Shown here: in pieces, positions 19,874 through 28,705 of the stretch
How positions within the stretch are numbered: the first letter of the stretch is position 1
Layout: every line of letters starts with the position of its first letter
Assembly: GCA_041906185.1 (NCBI GenBank)
Contig: JAYRJQ010000006.1
Location: 62,001-126,000 of the forward strand
Source: Roseateles_B sp041906185
GTDB lineage: Bacteria > Pseudomonadota > Gammaproteobacteria > Burkholderiales > Burkholderiaceae_C
DNA: 64,000 nt
Direction of reading: 5' to 3'
Position numbers and translations under genes: made by a program
The notes under the pieces: model-generated
Database searches by the model: none
What the model was told of the DNA's origin: nothing
The model's input: only the letters and a program-made list of their open reading frames with translations

Positions 19874-21235
19874 ATGCGCGTGAGTTTCCTGGGAGCCGCC
19901 GACACCGTCACCGGCTCCCGCCACCTGATCGACACCGGCGGGCAACGCCTGCTGCTGGACTGCGGCCTGTTCCAGGGCTACAAGACCCTGCGCGAACGCA
20001 ACTGGCTGCCACTGGGCGTCCCGCCGCACAGCATCGACGCCGTGCTGCTCTCCCACGCTCACCTGGACCACAGCGGCTACATCCCGGCTCTGGTGCGACA
20101 GGGCTTCAAGGGCCAGATCTTTTCGACGCCGGCCACGCGCAAGCTCTGCGAGGTCCTGCTGTCCGACAGCGCCCACCTGATGGAGGAAGACGCCCGACGC
20201 GCCAACCGCACGGGCAGCACCCGCCATGAGAAGGCCCTGCCGCTCTACACGCTCAAGGACGCCGAGCATGCGATCACGCATTTCGTCGGGCTCCCGCGCG
20301 ACGGCCGCCTGAAGCTCGGCAAGAGCGAGATCCGCTTCACGCCCGCGGGGCATCTGCTGGGGGCGTCGTGCATCACGGTGCAGAGCGAAGGACGCCGGCT
20401 CGTGTACTCCGGGGACCTCGGCCGCAGCAAGGACCTGATGCTGCCGCCGCCCCAGCCGCTCGAGGAGGCGGACGTCCTGCTCATCGAGTCCACCTACGGC
20501 GACCGCCGCCATCCGCCCGAGGACGTGCAGGAGCGGCTGGGCCGCATCATCCGCACCACCATCGAACGTGGCGGCAGCGTGCTGCTGCCCAGCTTCGCCG
20601 TGGGCCGCGCCCAGGCCCTGCTGCTGGTGCTGCAGCGCCTGCGGGCCGCGGGCGAGATTCCCGGCAACCTCCCCATCGTGCTGGACAGCCCCATGGCGCG
20701 CGAGGCCACCGAGATCACGCTGGAGTACCGCCGCCTCGCGAAGGTCTCGCCCGGCGAGCTCTCCCGCCTTTGTGAAGGCGTGACGCTGGTGAGCAAGCCG
20801 CAGGAGTCCCTCAAGACGGCCCAGGCGATGACGCGCCGGCCCGGCGTGGTGATCTCCGCCAGCGGCATGGCGACCGGTGGCCGGGTGCTCAACTACCTCC
20901 AGGTGATGGCGCCGCAGGCCCGCAACCACATCTGCTTCGCCGGCTTCCAGGTCGGCGGCACGCGGGGCGCCAAGCTGATCGCTGGCGACCGCGAGATCAA
21001 GCTGCGCGGCGAGTTCGTGCCGGTCAACGCGGAAGTGAGCCACCTCGAGGGCTTCTCCGGTCACGCCGACAGCGAGGAGCTGATGGCCTGGCTGCGCCAG
21101 TTCCGCCGCCCGCCGGAGCAGACCTTCGTGGTGCACGGCGAGCCGCAGGCCGCCGACGCCCTGCGCAGCCGCATCCAGGACGAGCTCGGCTGGGCCGTGC
21201 GCGTGCCTCAGCAGGGGGAGTCCGTGGAGGTCTGA
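19874..21235 (+). CDS. Metallo-beta-lactamase/beta-CASP RNA-specificity nuclease
   Basis: A 453-residue MBL-fold enzyme of the beta-CASP group, the branch that includes CPSF73-like and RNase J-like nucleases. Zinc ligands are visible in the motif SHAHLDHSGY near residues 60-69, in TPAGHLLGA near 158, in the D of VYSGDLG, and in the closing beta-CASP motifs: 'GMATGGRVLNY' and HLEGFSGHADSEEL, with FVVHGE at the end. The RMMBL domain forms the C-terminus. It is expected to cleave RNA endonucleolytically in the cytoplasm; the target is unknown. ATG 19874 is preceded by GGGGAGTGAGCC. Confidence 0.92.
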   Translation: MRVSFLGAADTVTGSRHLIDTGGQRLLLDCGLFQGYKTLRERNWLPLGVPPHSIDAVLLSHAHLDHSGYIPALVRQGFKGQIFSTPATRKLCEVLLSDSAHLMEEDARRANRTGSTRHEKALPLYTLKDAEHAITHFVGLPRDGRLKLGKSEIRFTPAGHLLGASCITVQSEGRRLVYSGDLGRSKDLMLPPPQPLEEADVLLIESTYGDRRHPPEDVQERLGRIIRTTIERGGSVLLPSFAVGRAQALLLVLQRLRAAGEIPGNLPIVLDSPMAREATEITLEYRRLAKVSPGELSRLCEGVTLVSKPQESLKTAQAMTRRPGVVISASGMATGGRVLNYLQVMAPQARNHICFAGFQVGGTRGAKLIAGDREIKLRGEFVPVNAEVSHLEGFSGHADSEELMAWLRQFRRPPEQTFVVHGEPQAADALRSRIQDELGWAVRVPQQGESVEV

Positions 21236-21282
21236 GCCAGCGCAGCCTCGGCGCCGCGGGGCTGCGGCATACTGCGCCGCCC

Positions 21283-23259
21283 ATGAAGACCCAGCCCATC
21301 CGCCCTGCCGACGTCGATTTCTCCGAGCCCGCCGCGCCCAGCGCGCCGGCCTTCGGCGACGTCTACCATGCCCGCGCAGGCGCCTTCGCGCAGGCCCGCC
21401 ACGTCTTTCTCGGCGGCAACGGGCTGCCGCAGCGCTGGCAGGGCCGCCCGCGCTTCGTGATCCTCGAGACGGGCTTCGGGCTGGGCAACAACTTCCTGGC
21501 CACCTGGGCCGCCTGGCGGGACGACCCGGCCCGTGCGGAGCGCCTCGTCTTCATCAGCGTCGAGAAGCACCCGCTGCGCGCGGCGGACCTGCAGCAGGCG
21601 CATGCCCGCTCGCCGGAGCCCGCACTCGCCCGCCAGCTGCTGGACCGGTGGCCGCCGCTCACCCACAACCTGCACGTGCTGGACTTCGAGCAGGGCCGCG
21701 TGCGCCTGATGCTGTGCCTGGGCGAGGCCCGGGACTGGCTGGCCGAACTGGTGGCCGAGGTCGATGCCTTCTATCTGGACGGCTTCTCGCCCGCGCTCAA
21801 CCCGGAGATCTGGGACCCCTACCTGCTGCGCAGCCTGGGCCGCCTGGCCGCGGCGGACGCGACGGCCGCCACCTGGAGCGTCGCGCGCAGCGTGCGCGAG
21901 GGCCTGCTCAGCGCGGGCTTCGAGGTCCACAAGGCCGAGGGCTTTGCCAGCAAGGGGCAGATGAGCGTGGCGCGCTTCCACCCGCGCCATGTCCCCCACC
22001 GGCCCGCCGGGCGCGAAGCCCTGGCCCCGCAGGCCCGCACGGCCATCGTGCTCGGGGCCGGCATCGCCGGTGCCGCTTGTGCCCATGCGCTGGCCGCACA
22101 GGGGCTGGACGTCAGCCTGCTCGAGGCCCGCGACGGCCCGGCGCAGGCGGGGTCCGGCAATCCCGGTGGGCTCTTCCACGGCACGCTGAACCCCGACGAC
22201 GGCCTGCACGCCCGCTTCAACCGCGCCACGGCGCTGCACACGCGGCGCTGCGCCGACGCCCTGCTGGCCAGCGGCCACCTGCCCTGGCTCCAAGCGGGCC
22301 TGCTGCGCCTCGACCCGCAGCGGGATGTCGCCGAACTGCAAGCGCAGATCGCCCGCCTGGGTCTCCCTGAGGACTACGTCCAGGCCCTGGGCGCGCCTGA
22401 GGCCAGCGCGCGGGCCGGCTGGCCCCTGGGCGCGGCCGACGGCGGCAGCCCGGCCTGGTACTACCCCGGCGGCGGCGCCCTGCCCCCAGGCGGGCTCGTG
22501 CGAGCGCTGCTGGCGACCGCGGCCCGGCCCATCCACCTGATGAGCGGCCGGCCCGTCGCCCGGCTGGCCCGGGACGGCGCGCGCTGGCGCTGCCTCGATG
22601 CCGACGGGCAGCTGCTGGCTGAAGCCGACGCGCTGGTGCTGGCCGCCGGCACCGAGAGCCTGCCCTTGCTCGGCACGCTGGCGGAGCTGAACCTCGCGAG
22701 CCTGCTGCCGCCCCTCATGACGCAGCGTGGCCAGATCAGCCTGCTGCGGCCCGATCAGCTGGCGGCCCACGGCCTGCAGGCGCCCCGGGTGCCGGTGGCC
22801 GGCGCGGGCTACGCGCTAGGCCTGCCGGACGGCGGTCTCGTGTTCGGCGCCACACATCAGGAGGGCGACCTGGACCCACAAATCCGGGACAGCGACCACC
22901 TCGAGAACCTCGCCCAGCTCGCCCAGCTGACGCCGCAGCCCCTGCCGGCGCCGGCCCTGGACCAGGGCCGGGTGGGCTGGCGCCTCATCGCACCGGACCG
23001 TCTGCCTCTGGTCGGCGGCCTGGCCGCGGCCCCCCTGTCCGGCCGCACCGATCAGGTGCGGATGATCCCCCGCCTCCCAGGGCTGGTGATATGCACGGCC
23101 ATGGCGTCGCGCGGGCTGACCTGGGCGCTGCTGTGCGGCGAGCTGGCGGCGAGCCGGCTCACCGGCGCGCCGGCGCCGCTCGAGGCCAGCCTGGTGGATG
23201 CGGTGGACCCGCTGCGCTTTGCGTGCCGGCAGGCGCGACCAAAGTCTCGACCGGGCTGA
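21283..23259 (+). CDS. mnmC: Bifunctional tRNA mnm5s2U34 biosynthesis protein MnmC
   Basis: A 658-residue fusion enzyme that completes mnm5s2U at wobble position 34. The N-terminal half (to about 245) is the SAM-dependent methyltransferase MnmC2, with LETGFGLGNNFLATWAAW as the SAM site and 'VDAFYLDGFSPALNPEIWD' as the DUF752 catalytic block. The C-terminal half (from about 250) is the FAD oxidase MnmC1, with dinucleotide loop IVLGAGIAGAACAHALAAQG. The length matches E. coli MnmC (668). A CATACT -10-like box ends only nine bases before the ATG and no Shine-Dalgarno is seen, so the message may be almost leaderless. Confidence 0.95.
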   Translation: MKTQPIRPADVDFSEPAAPSAPAFGDVYHARAGAFAQARHVFLGGNGLPQRWQGRPRFVILETGFGLGNNFLATWAAWRDDPARAERLVFISVEKHPLRAADLQQAHARSPEPALARQLLDRWPPLTHNLHVLDFEQGRVRLMLCLGEARDWLAELVAEVDAFYLDGFSPALNPEIWDPYLLRSLGRLAAADATAATWSVARSVREGLLSAGFEVHKAEGFASKGQMSVARFHPRHVPHRPAGREALAPQARTAIVLGAGIAGAACAHALAAQGLDVSLLEARDGPAQAGSGNPGGLFHGTLNPDDGLHARFNRATALHTRRCADALLASGHLPWLQAGLLRLDPQRDVAELQAQIARLGLPEDYVQALGAPEASARAGWPLGAADGGSPAWYYPGGGALPPGGLVRALLATAARPIHLMSGRPVARLARDGARWRCLDADGQLLAEADALVLAAGTESLPLLGTLAELNLASLLPPLMTQRGQISLLRPDQLAAHGLQAPRVPVAGAGYALGLPDGGLVFGATHQEGDLDPQIRDSDHLENLAQLAQLTPQPLPAPALDQGRVGWRLIAPDRLPLVGGLAAAPLSGRTDQVRMIPRLPGLVICTAMASRGLTWALLCGELAASRLTGAPAPLEASLVDAVDPLRFACRQARPKSRPG

Positions 23260-23351
23260 GTTCCCTGGCCTGCGGGGCTGGACGCGTCGGCTCGAGACGC
23301 TAAGCTGATACCAGCGCACCGCCCAGTCCGCACTGCCAGGAGTTTCAGCAA

Positions 23352-25508
23352 GTGCCCCCATCGATCAGCGGCGCAAGGTCCGACCCTCCCGTCATCGAGT
23401 CCTCCGCCCCGGCCCCCGACGCGGGCCCGGATGAGCTCGCGCAGCTGCTGGCCGGCATGCGGCTCAGCCAGCTCGAATGGCCCGCCGAGAAGCTCCGCGA
23501 GGAGCTGGACCGCGCGAGCAGCTTCCGGCCCGATCCGGCCCAGACCCTGGAGCTGGAGGCCTACCGGCTGCTCCAGGGCATCGGCCGCGAACCGTCCGCC
23601 GCGCTGCAGCGCCTGCGTCGGGCCCGGGAGCTGCAGCAGCTGGGCATGACCCTCAAGGCCCCGCTCGCCGAGGCCGCCGCGTGGCGGGTGATGCACACGC
23701 TCGAGAGCCTGCTGCAAATGTTCCCGGCCTCCCTGCACAGCGCCGGCATGGCCGCCAGCCTCTATCTGCAGGGCGGTGAGGACGAGCTCGCCCAGCTGAT
23801 GACGGTGCAGCGCAACAGCGTGCTCTTTCACGCCGAGATGTACGAGGAGCTGGGCGCGTCCTGCCGGCAGCTGCTCGCGGAAGGCACGCCGCTGCCGCCA
23901 GCCTTTCGCCACCGCATCCTGGGCGGGGCCGGTGCAGCGGGGGCCGCCTTCAGCCTTGCCATCCGGGCGGACGACGACACCACCTTCGAGCGCCACCTCG
24001 AGGAGTCCATCGCCCTGCACCGGGAGGCCATGGCCCTGGCCGAGGCCCACGGCCTGGAGGCGCTGGCCTCGGTGAGCCTGACCAACCTCGCGATCGTCGA
24101 GGCCACGCGGGGCCACGCCGAGCTCAGCCGCTCGCTGATGGAAGCGGTGGAACGCCGGCCGGAGGTCGACCCCAACCGGCCCGGCTGGAAGGAGTGGCAC
24201 CGCTACTGCGCCGTGCTCGTGAACGCGCAGCAGAGCGAGGCGGGATGGCAGGCGCTGATGGACACCGCCCGCGACTACATGGGCCACGGGCTCAACCGCT
24301 CGGCGGTGCGGGATGCCTGCCTGCATGCGGTGAAGCGCCTGGGGCGCCGGCTCGGCCGCATGGGCGACGCGCTGTGGGCGGCGGAACGGCTGAACGAGCT
24401 CCGGCAGGCGTCCTACCGGCAGCTGGCTCACACGCTGAGCGACACGGTGGACGCCGTGCTCGAACGCCCTCACCTGATCCACGAGCGCGAGGCCCTCGCG
24501 CAGCGCGGCTCCGACCTCGAGAACTCGCTGGCCCAGCGCAATGCGGAGCTCTCGGACACGCTCGCCCGGCTGCAGGCGGAAATTGCCATCCGCCAGGCGA
24601 CCGAGATGGCGCTGCAAAAGGCCCACGACGAGCTGGAAGCCCAGGTGCGCGAGCGCAGCGCCCAGCTGGAGCAGGCCATGCGCACGCTGATGCAGCATGA
24701 GAAGCAGCTGGCGCTCTCACGCATGGTGGCGGGCATGGCCCACGAGATGAACACGCCGCTGGACAACGCGCGCATGGGGGCCTCGCTCATCGGCGAGCGG
24801 GCGCAGCAGCTGCGCCAGCGGCTGCAGGAGAACAGCCTGCGCCGCAGCGAGCTGGCCGACCTGCTGGTGCAGCTGGACGGCGGCAGCGACCTCATCGACC
24901 GTGGCCTCGTGCGCGTGGCGCAGCTCGTGCAGCGCTTCAAGACGTTAGGCCAGGACGACGGGCAGCAGGAGCGCAGCGATCTGGACCTCAGCGCCCTCGT
25001 GCAGCTGAGCGCCTCCAGCTGGCGCCAGGCGCTGGCCGAGGCCGGCGTGGAGCTGCGGCTCAATCTGCCGGCCCACTGCCCCCTGCGCGCACACCCGCAA
25101 GACCTCCAGCACGTGCTGCAGCAGCTGCTGGAGAACAGCCTGATCCACGGTTTCAAGCAAGGGCGGCAGGGGACGATCTGGATCGACCTGTCGGTCGAGA
25201 ATCTCGAAAACGCCACAGACCCGCCGCTGGAGCACACCACGCTCACGGGCCGCGAGCTGCCGCCCGACACGGCGCTCGTCCGCCTGCACTGGCGCGACGA
25301 CGGCGTCGGCATTCCCGCCGAGCACCTGCCGCGCGTCCTGGAGCCCTTCTACACCACGCAGCTGGGCCGCAGCGGCGTGGGTCTGGGCCTCACCAGCGTG
25401 CACCGGCTCGTGGTGGAGCGCATGGGCGGGGCCCTCACGCTGCAAAGTGAACCCGGCCGCGGCACCGCCGTGACCATCCGGTTACCCATGACATTCAAGG
25501 AAGCCTGA
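23352..25508 (+). CDS. Soluble sensor histidine kinase with TPR-like N-terminus
   Basis: A 718-residue kinase with no signal peptide and no TM helix. Residues 1-400 are alpha-helical, with repeats spaced like tetratricopeptides. A coiled coil follows (about 400-455). Then comes the phosphoacceptor H464 (MVAGMAHEMNTPLDNA) and an HATPase_c domain (LLENSLIHGF, WRDDGVGIP, LGRSGVGLGLTSVHRL). The GTG start has CAGGAG nine bases upstream. There is no regulator gene beside it, so it is an orphan kinase. The TPR-like region suggests it senses protein contacts in the cytoplasm. The next gene is a secreted M4 protease 194 bases later, which could be a target or simply a neighbour. Confidence 0.88.
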   Translation: MPPSISGARSDPPVIESSAPAPDAGPDELAQLLAGMRLSQLEWPAEKLREELDRASSFRPDPAQTLELEAYRLLQGIGREPSAALQRLRRARELQQLGMTLKAPLAEAAAWRVMHTLESLLQMFPASLHSAGMAASLYLQGGEDELAQLMTVQRNSVLFHAEMYEELGASCRQLLAEGTPLPPAFRHRILGGAGAAGAAFSLAIRADDDTTFERHLEESIALHREAMALAEAHGLEALASVSLTNLAIVEATRGHAELSRSLMEAVERRPEVDPNRPGWKEWHRYCAVLVNAQQSEAGWQALMDTARDYMGHGLNRSAVRDACLHAVKRLGRRLGRMGDALWAAERLNELRQASYRQLAHTLSDTVDAVLERPHLIHEREALAQRGSDLENSLAQRNAELSDTLARLQAEIAIRQATEMALQKAHDELEAQVRERSAQLEQAMRTLMQHEKQLALSRMVAGMAHEMNTPLDNARMGASLIGERAQQLRQRLQENSLRRSELADLLVQLDGGSDLIDRGLVRVAQLVQRFKTLGQDDGQQERSDLDLSALVQLSASSWRQALAEAGVELRLNLPAHCPLRAHPQDLQHVLQQLLENSLIHGFKQGRQGTIWIDLSVENLENATDPPLEHTTLTGRELPPDTALVRLHWRDDGVGIPAEHLPRVLEPFYTTQLGRSGVGLGLTSVHRLVVERMGGALTLQSEPGRGTAVTIRLPMTFKEA

Positions 25509-25702
25509 CTTCGCGTCATGGAAAGTGATGCCTATGACATTCGTCACGGCTTGCGCAAGTGGGGGGCAACACCAACAGGGATTCTGGGGAGCGCACGCCG
25601 CAACAAGTTGTCGCAAATTTCATGGGAGCCCCGAGCTCCCCTCCTCGGCAAGCCATTCAAAAACACAAGGATCCCCGGATCCAGCGCAAGACGGAGTACA
25701 CG

Positions 25703-27262
25703 ATGAAGAAGTCCAGGTCCCTGAATCGCATCAGCATCGCCGTGGCCGCTCTGGCGGGCCTCATGCTGGCCCCCCTGACCGCTCAAGCCGACCCGCAAGG
25801 GCGTGCGCTGGGCCACATCAAGCAGTTCTCTGGCCGCAGCCTGCATGGCACCGGCCACGACTACAGCGTGCGTGACGTGATCGTCGATGCCGACGGCACC
25901 GAGCACGTCCGCTTCGACCGTACCGTGGACGGCCTGCGCGTGATCGGCGGCGACCTGGTCGTGCGTTCGGACCGCAACGGCACCCTGCAGGCCATGCACC
26001 ACACGCTGGCGCGCGAGCCCAAGGTCGACACCAAGCCCGCCGTCTCGCTGGGCCAGGCCAAGCAGCTGGCCATCGCCAAGCACGGCGGCGCCGACATGGG
26101 CGCCAAGCCCGAGCTCGTGATCTACGCCCGTGGCGAGCAGCCCCGCCTGGCCTGGGACGTGCTGGTGGGTGGCGAGGAAGCCGACGGCACGCCTTTCGAG
26201 AAGCACGCCATCATCGACGCCCAGACCGGCGCCCACCTGGACATGTGGAATGACATCCACACGGCCGCGGCCACCGGCACCGGCAAGAGCCTGTACAGCG
26301 GCACGGTCACCCTGACGACCAACTCCATCACCGGTGGCTACGAACTGCGCGACCCGGCTCGCGGCGGCACCTACACCACCAACATGAACAAGAAGACGGC
26401 TGGCAACGGCACGATCTTCACGGACACCGACAACGTCTGGGGCACCGGCACCACCGCCGACCTGGCCTCCGCCGCCGTCGACGCCCAGTACGGCACCGCC
26501 GTCACCTGGGACTACTACAAGAACGTGCACGGCCGCAGCGGCATCGCCAACGACGGCAAGGGCGCCTTCAACCGCGTGCACTACGGCCGCAACTACGCCA
26601 ACGCCTTCTGGTCCGACTCCTGCTTCTGCATGACCTACGGCGACGGCGACGGCAGCAGCCTGAAGTCCCTGGTGTCGCTGGATGTGGCCGGCCACGAGAT
26701 GACCCATGGCGTCACGAGCCGCACGGCCAACCTGACCTACTCCGGTGAGTCCGGCGGCCTGAACGAGGCCACCTCGGACATCTTCGGCAGCATGGTCGAG
26801 TTCTACGCCGCCAACGGCAGCGATGCCGGCGACTACCTGATCGGCGAGAAGGTCATGATCGGCGCCGCCTTCCTGCGCAACATGATGAAGCCCAGCAGCG
26901 ACGGCGGCTCGGCCGACTGCTGGTACAGCGGCGTGGGCAGCCTCGACGTGCACTACAGCTCGGGCGTGGCCAACCACTTCTACTTCATGCTGGCTGAAGG
27001 CACGAACAGCAGCTTCGGCACCAGCCCGACCTGCAAGGCCGGCGACACCCGTGTGGCCACCGGCGCCGGCAGCCTGACTGGCATCGGCCGCGACGCCGCC
27101 GCCAAGATCTGGTACCGCGCGCTGACGACCAAGATGACGTCCAGCACCAACTACGCCGGCGCCCGCGCCGCCACCATCGCCGCAGCCAATGAGCTGTATG
27201 GCGCTGGCAGCACGCAGGCCAATGCCGTCGCCGCCGCCTGGACGGCCGTCAACGTGAACTGA
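25703..27262 (+). CDS. Secreted M4-family (thermolysin-like) metalloprotease
   Basis: A 519-residue preproprotease. A signal peptide (ending LTAQA) is followed by a propeptide with the FTP/PepSY fold (to about residue 195), then the M4 catalytic domain. The zinc ligands are H331-EMT-H335 and E355 in GGLNEATSD; the catalytic base is E332. The C-terminal helical half contains the proton-donor His region near 'LDVHYSSGVANHFYF'. Paired cysteines (CFC; C in SADCW with C in PTCKAG) suggest disulphides. The start is ATG 25703 after ACGGAG. The gap upstream holds a GGGAGC/GCTCCC hairpin. It is exported for extracellular protein digestion and ends at a strong terminator. Confidence 0.95.
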   Translation: MKKSRSLNRISIAVAALAGLMLAPLTAQADPQGRALGHIKQFSGRSLHGTGHDYSVRDVIVDADGTEHVRFDRTVDGLRVIGGDLVVRSDRNGTLQAMHHTLAREPKVDTKPAVSLGQAKQLAIAKHGGADMGAKPELVIYARGEQPRLAWDVLVGGEEADGTPFEKHAIIDAQTGAHLDMWNDIHTAAATGTGKSLYSGTVTLTTNSITGGYELRDPARGGTYTTNMNKKTAGNGTIFTDTDNVWGTGTTADLASAAVDAQYGTAVTWDYYKNVHGRSGIANDGKGAFNRVHYGRNYANAFWSDSCFCMTYGDGDGSSLKSLVSLDVAGHEMTHGVTSRTANLTYSGESGGLNEATSDIFGSMVEFYAANGSDAGDYLIGEKVMIGAAFLRNMMKPSSDGGSADCWYSGVGSLDVHYSSGVANHFYFMLAEGTNSSFGTSPTCKAGDTRVATGAGSLTGIGRDAAAKIWYRALTTKMTSSTNYAGARAATIAAANELYGAGSTQANAVAAAWTAVNVN

Positions 27263-27318
27263 GGCTGATGCCTCGAGCGGCCCCGGGCCTCCGGTCCGAG
27301 GGCGCCTTGGCGCCATGC

Positions 27319-27352
27319 AAAAGGGGAAGCCAGCCGGCTTCCCCTTTTTTTC
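27319..27352. terminator. Bidirectional terminator between the M4 protease gene and the convergent membrane-protein gene
   Basis: A 9-bp GC-rich stem GGGGAAGCC (27323-27331) with GGCTTCCCC (27336-27344), extended by A-T pairs, a 4-base loop, and a plus-strand run of eight T. It also has a short T run on the minus strand. Confidence 0.88.
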
Positions 27353-27399
27353 TTGGCGTGCCGCGGGCGCTCAGCCCCGGGCGATCCTGGCACCGATGC

Positions 27400-27984
27400 T
27401 CACTGCTGCCAGCGGTCCTTGCCCAGACGCCGCGCCTGCGCGGACGGCATCCACACCGTGCCGTGCACCCATTGCCGCAGCTTCAGGGACTGCGGCTCCG
27501 GGCGACCATCCAGGTAGCTCAGCACGGCCGGCGCGCTGAGCCAGACGCGGCCGTCGCGCTCGATGCACAGCGTCTGCTTCTGCGCATGTCGCAGGAACTG
27601 GCGACTGATCGCGAAGCCCAGCGCGCGCTCCAGGTCGTCCGTGGCGAGCCAGCGCTCGCCCGGCAGCCATTCCACGACTCGGATGGGCTTGCCGCGAAAG
27701 GCGTAGTACTGCCCCTGCACATCCGCCAGCGCCTGCTCCCGGATGCCGGAGAACAGGCCGTGCACGAGGGCCATCAGCTCGGGCGTGAACAGCCAGGCGG
27801 GCACCCAGCCGATCATCGCGGCACGAATCCAGCGCCACTCGTCCTGCCCGGCCATCACGTAGGACAGCGCCAGGGCGCTCGCCACGAAGCGCAGGATCAG
27901 GCTGGCCGCGAACTGGTAGCGCCGGTGGTGGCGCTCCTCGAAGGCGCGCCGGCCCAGCAGGTAGGCCAGGGTGTCGCGCACCAC
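27400..27984 (-). CDS. Hypothetical membrane-anchored protein downstream of rpiA
   Basis: A 194-residue protein I do not recognise. The N-terminus is basic (GRRAFEERHHRRYQ), followed by two hydrophobic helices (about 25-45 and 57-80) with a short loop between. The rest (about 90-194) is soluble and mixed alpha/beta with several Trp and Arg residues, likely cytoplasmic. It starts at GTG 27984, ten bases after the rpiA stop, so it is the last gene of the aroG-rpiA transcript. No catalytic motif is visible. Confidence 0.7.
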   Translation of the reverse strand: MVRDTLAYLLGRRAFEERHHRRYQFAASLILRFVASALALSYVMAGQDEWRWIRAAMIGWVPAWLFTPELMALVHGLFSGIREQALADVQGQYYAFRGKPIRVVEWLPGERWLATDDLERALGFAISRQFLRHAQKQTLCIERDGRVWLSAPAVLSYLDGRPEPQSLKLRQWVHGTVWMPSAQARRLGKDRWQQ

Positions 27985-27994
27985 TGCTGACCGC

Positions 27995-28657
27995 TCAGGC
28001 GAAGGTCAGCGTCTTGACGCCCTCGGACGTGCCGAGCAGGCACACGCCGGCCTTGTTGCGGGCGAAGACGCCAACGGTGACCACGCCGGGCCACTGGTTC
28101 ACGTCGGCCTCGAAGGCGGCCGGATCCGTGATGGACAGGCCGCGCACGTCGAGGATGTGGCAGCTGTTGTCCGTCACCACGCCGGCCCGCAGCTGGGCAT
28201 CGGCACCCATCGCAGCGAAGCGGCGCGCGATCTGGGCGGCGGCCATGGGGATGACCTCCACCGGCAGCGGGAACTTGCCCAGGGTCGGCACGAGCTTGGA
28301 CTCGTCGGCGATGCAGACGAAGGTCTCGGCGAGATCGGCGACGATCTTCTCGCGGGTCAGCGCGGCACCGCCGCCCTTGACCATGTGGCCCTGGTGGTCG
28401 ATCTCGTCGGCACCGTCGATGTAGACCTTCAGGCCCGTCACCTCGGCGGCCTCCAGCACGGGGATGCCCAGCGCCTTCATGCGCTCGGTGGAACGCACGG
28501 AGCTCGACACGGCACCGGCGATCTTCGTGCCGCTGGCGGCCAGGGCGTCGATGAACTTGTCCACCGTCGAGCCGGTGCCGACGCCCACGATGGCGCCCTC
28601 CTGCACATAGGCCATCGCAGCCTGGCCGACGAGGGCCTTGAGTTCGTCTTGGGTCAT
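27995..28657 (-). CDS. rpiA: Ribose-5-phosphate isomerase A
   Basis: A 220-residue enzyme of the non-oxidative pentose phosphate pathway that interconverts ribose-5-P and ribulose-5-P. The signatures are GVGTGSTVDKFIDAL (phosphate loop), YIDGADEID (catalytic Asp), and KGGGAALTREKI with the catalytic Lys/Glu. The length equals E. coli RpiA (219). ATG 28657 is chosen because MTQDELK is the family's usual start; an ATG 16 codons upstream gives an unrelated leader and falls in the dispersed 13-base motif. It lies between aroG and a membrane-protein gene in one direction. Confidence 0.97.
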   Translation of the reverse strand: MTQDELKALVGQAAMAYVQEGAIVGVGTGSTVDKFIDALAASGTKIAGAVSSSVRSTERMKALGIPVLEAAEVTGLKVYIDGADEIDHQGHMVKGGGAALTREKIVADLAETFVCIADESKLVPTLGKFPLPVEVIPMAAAQIARRFAAMGADAQLRAGVVTDNSCHILDVRGLSITDPAAFEADVNQWPGVVTVGVFARNKAGVCLLGTSEGVKTLTFA

Positions 28658-28682
28658 TGCAGTCTTTCTGATGTTCTGATGA

Positions 28683-28695
28683 GGGTCAGGTCTTG
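28683..28695 (+). repeat. Copy 2 of the dispersed 13-base motif
   Basis: GGGTCAGGTCTTG between the aroG stop and the rpiA start, identical to the copies at 7858 and 46102. Confidence 0.6.
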
Positions 28696-28705
28696 CCAGC
28701 AGCAT

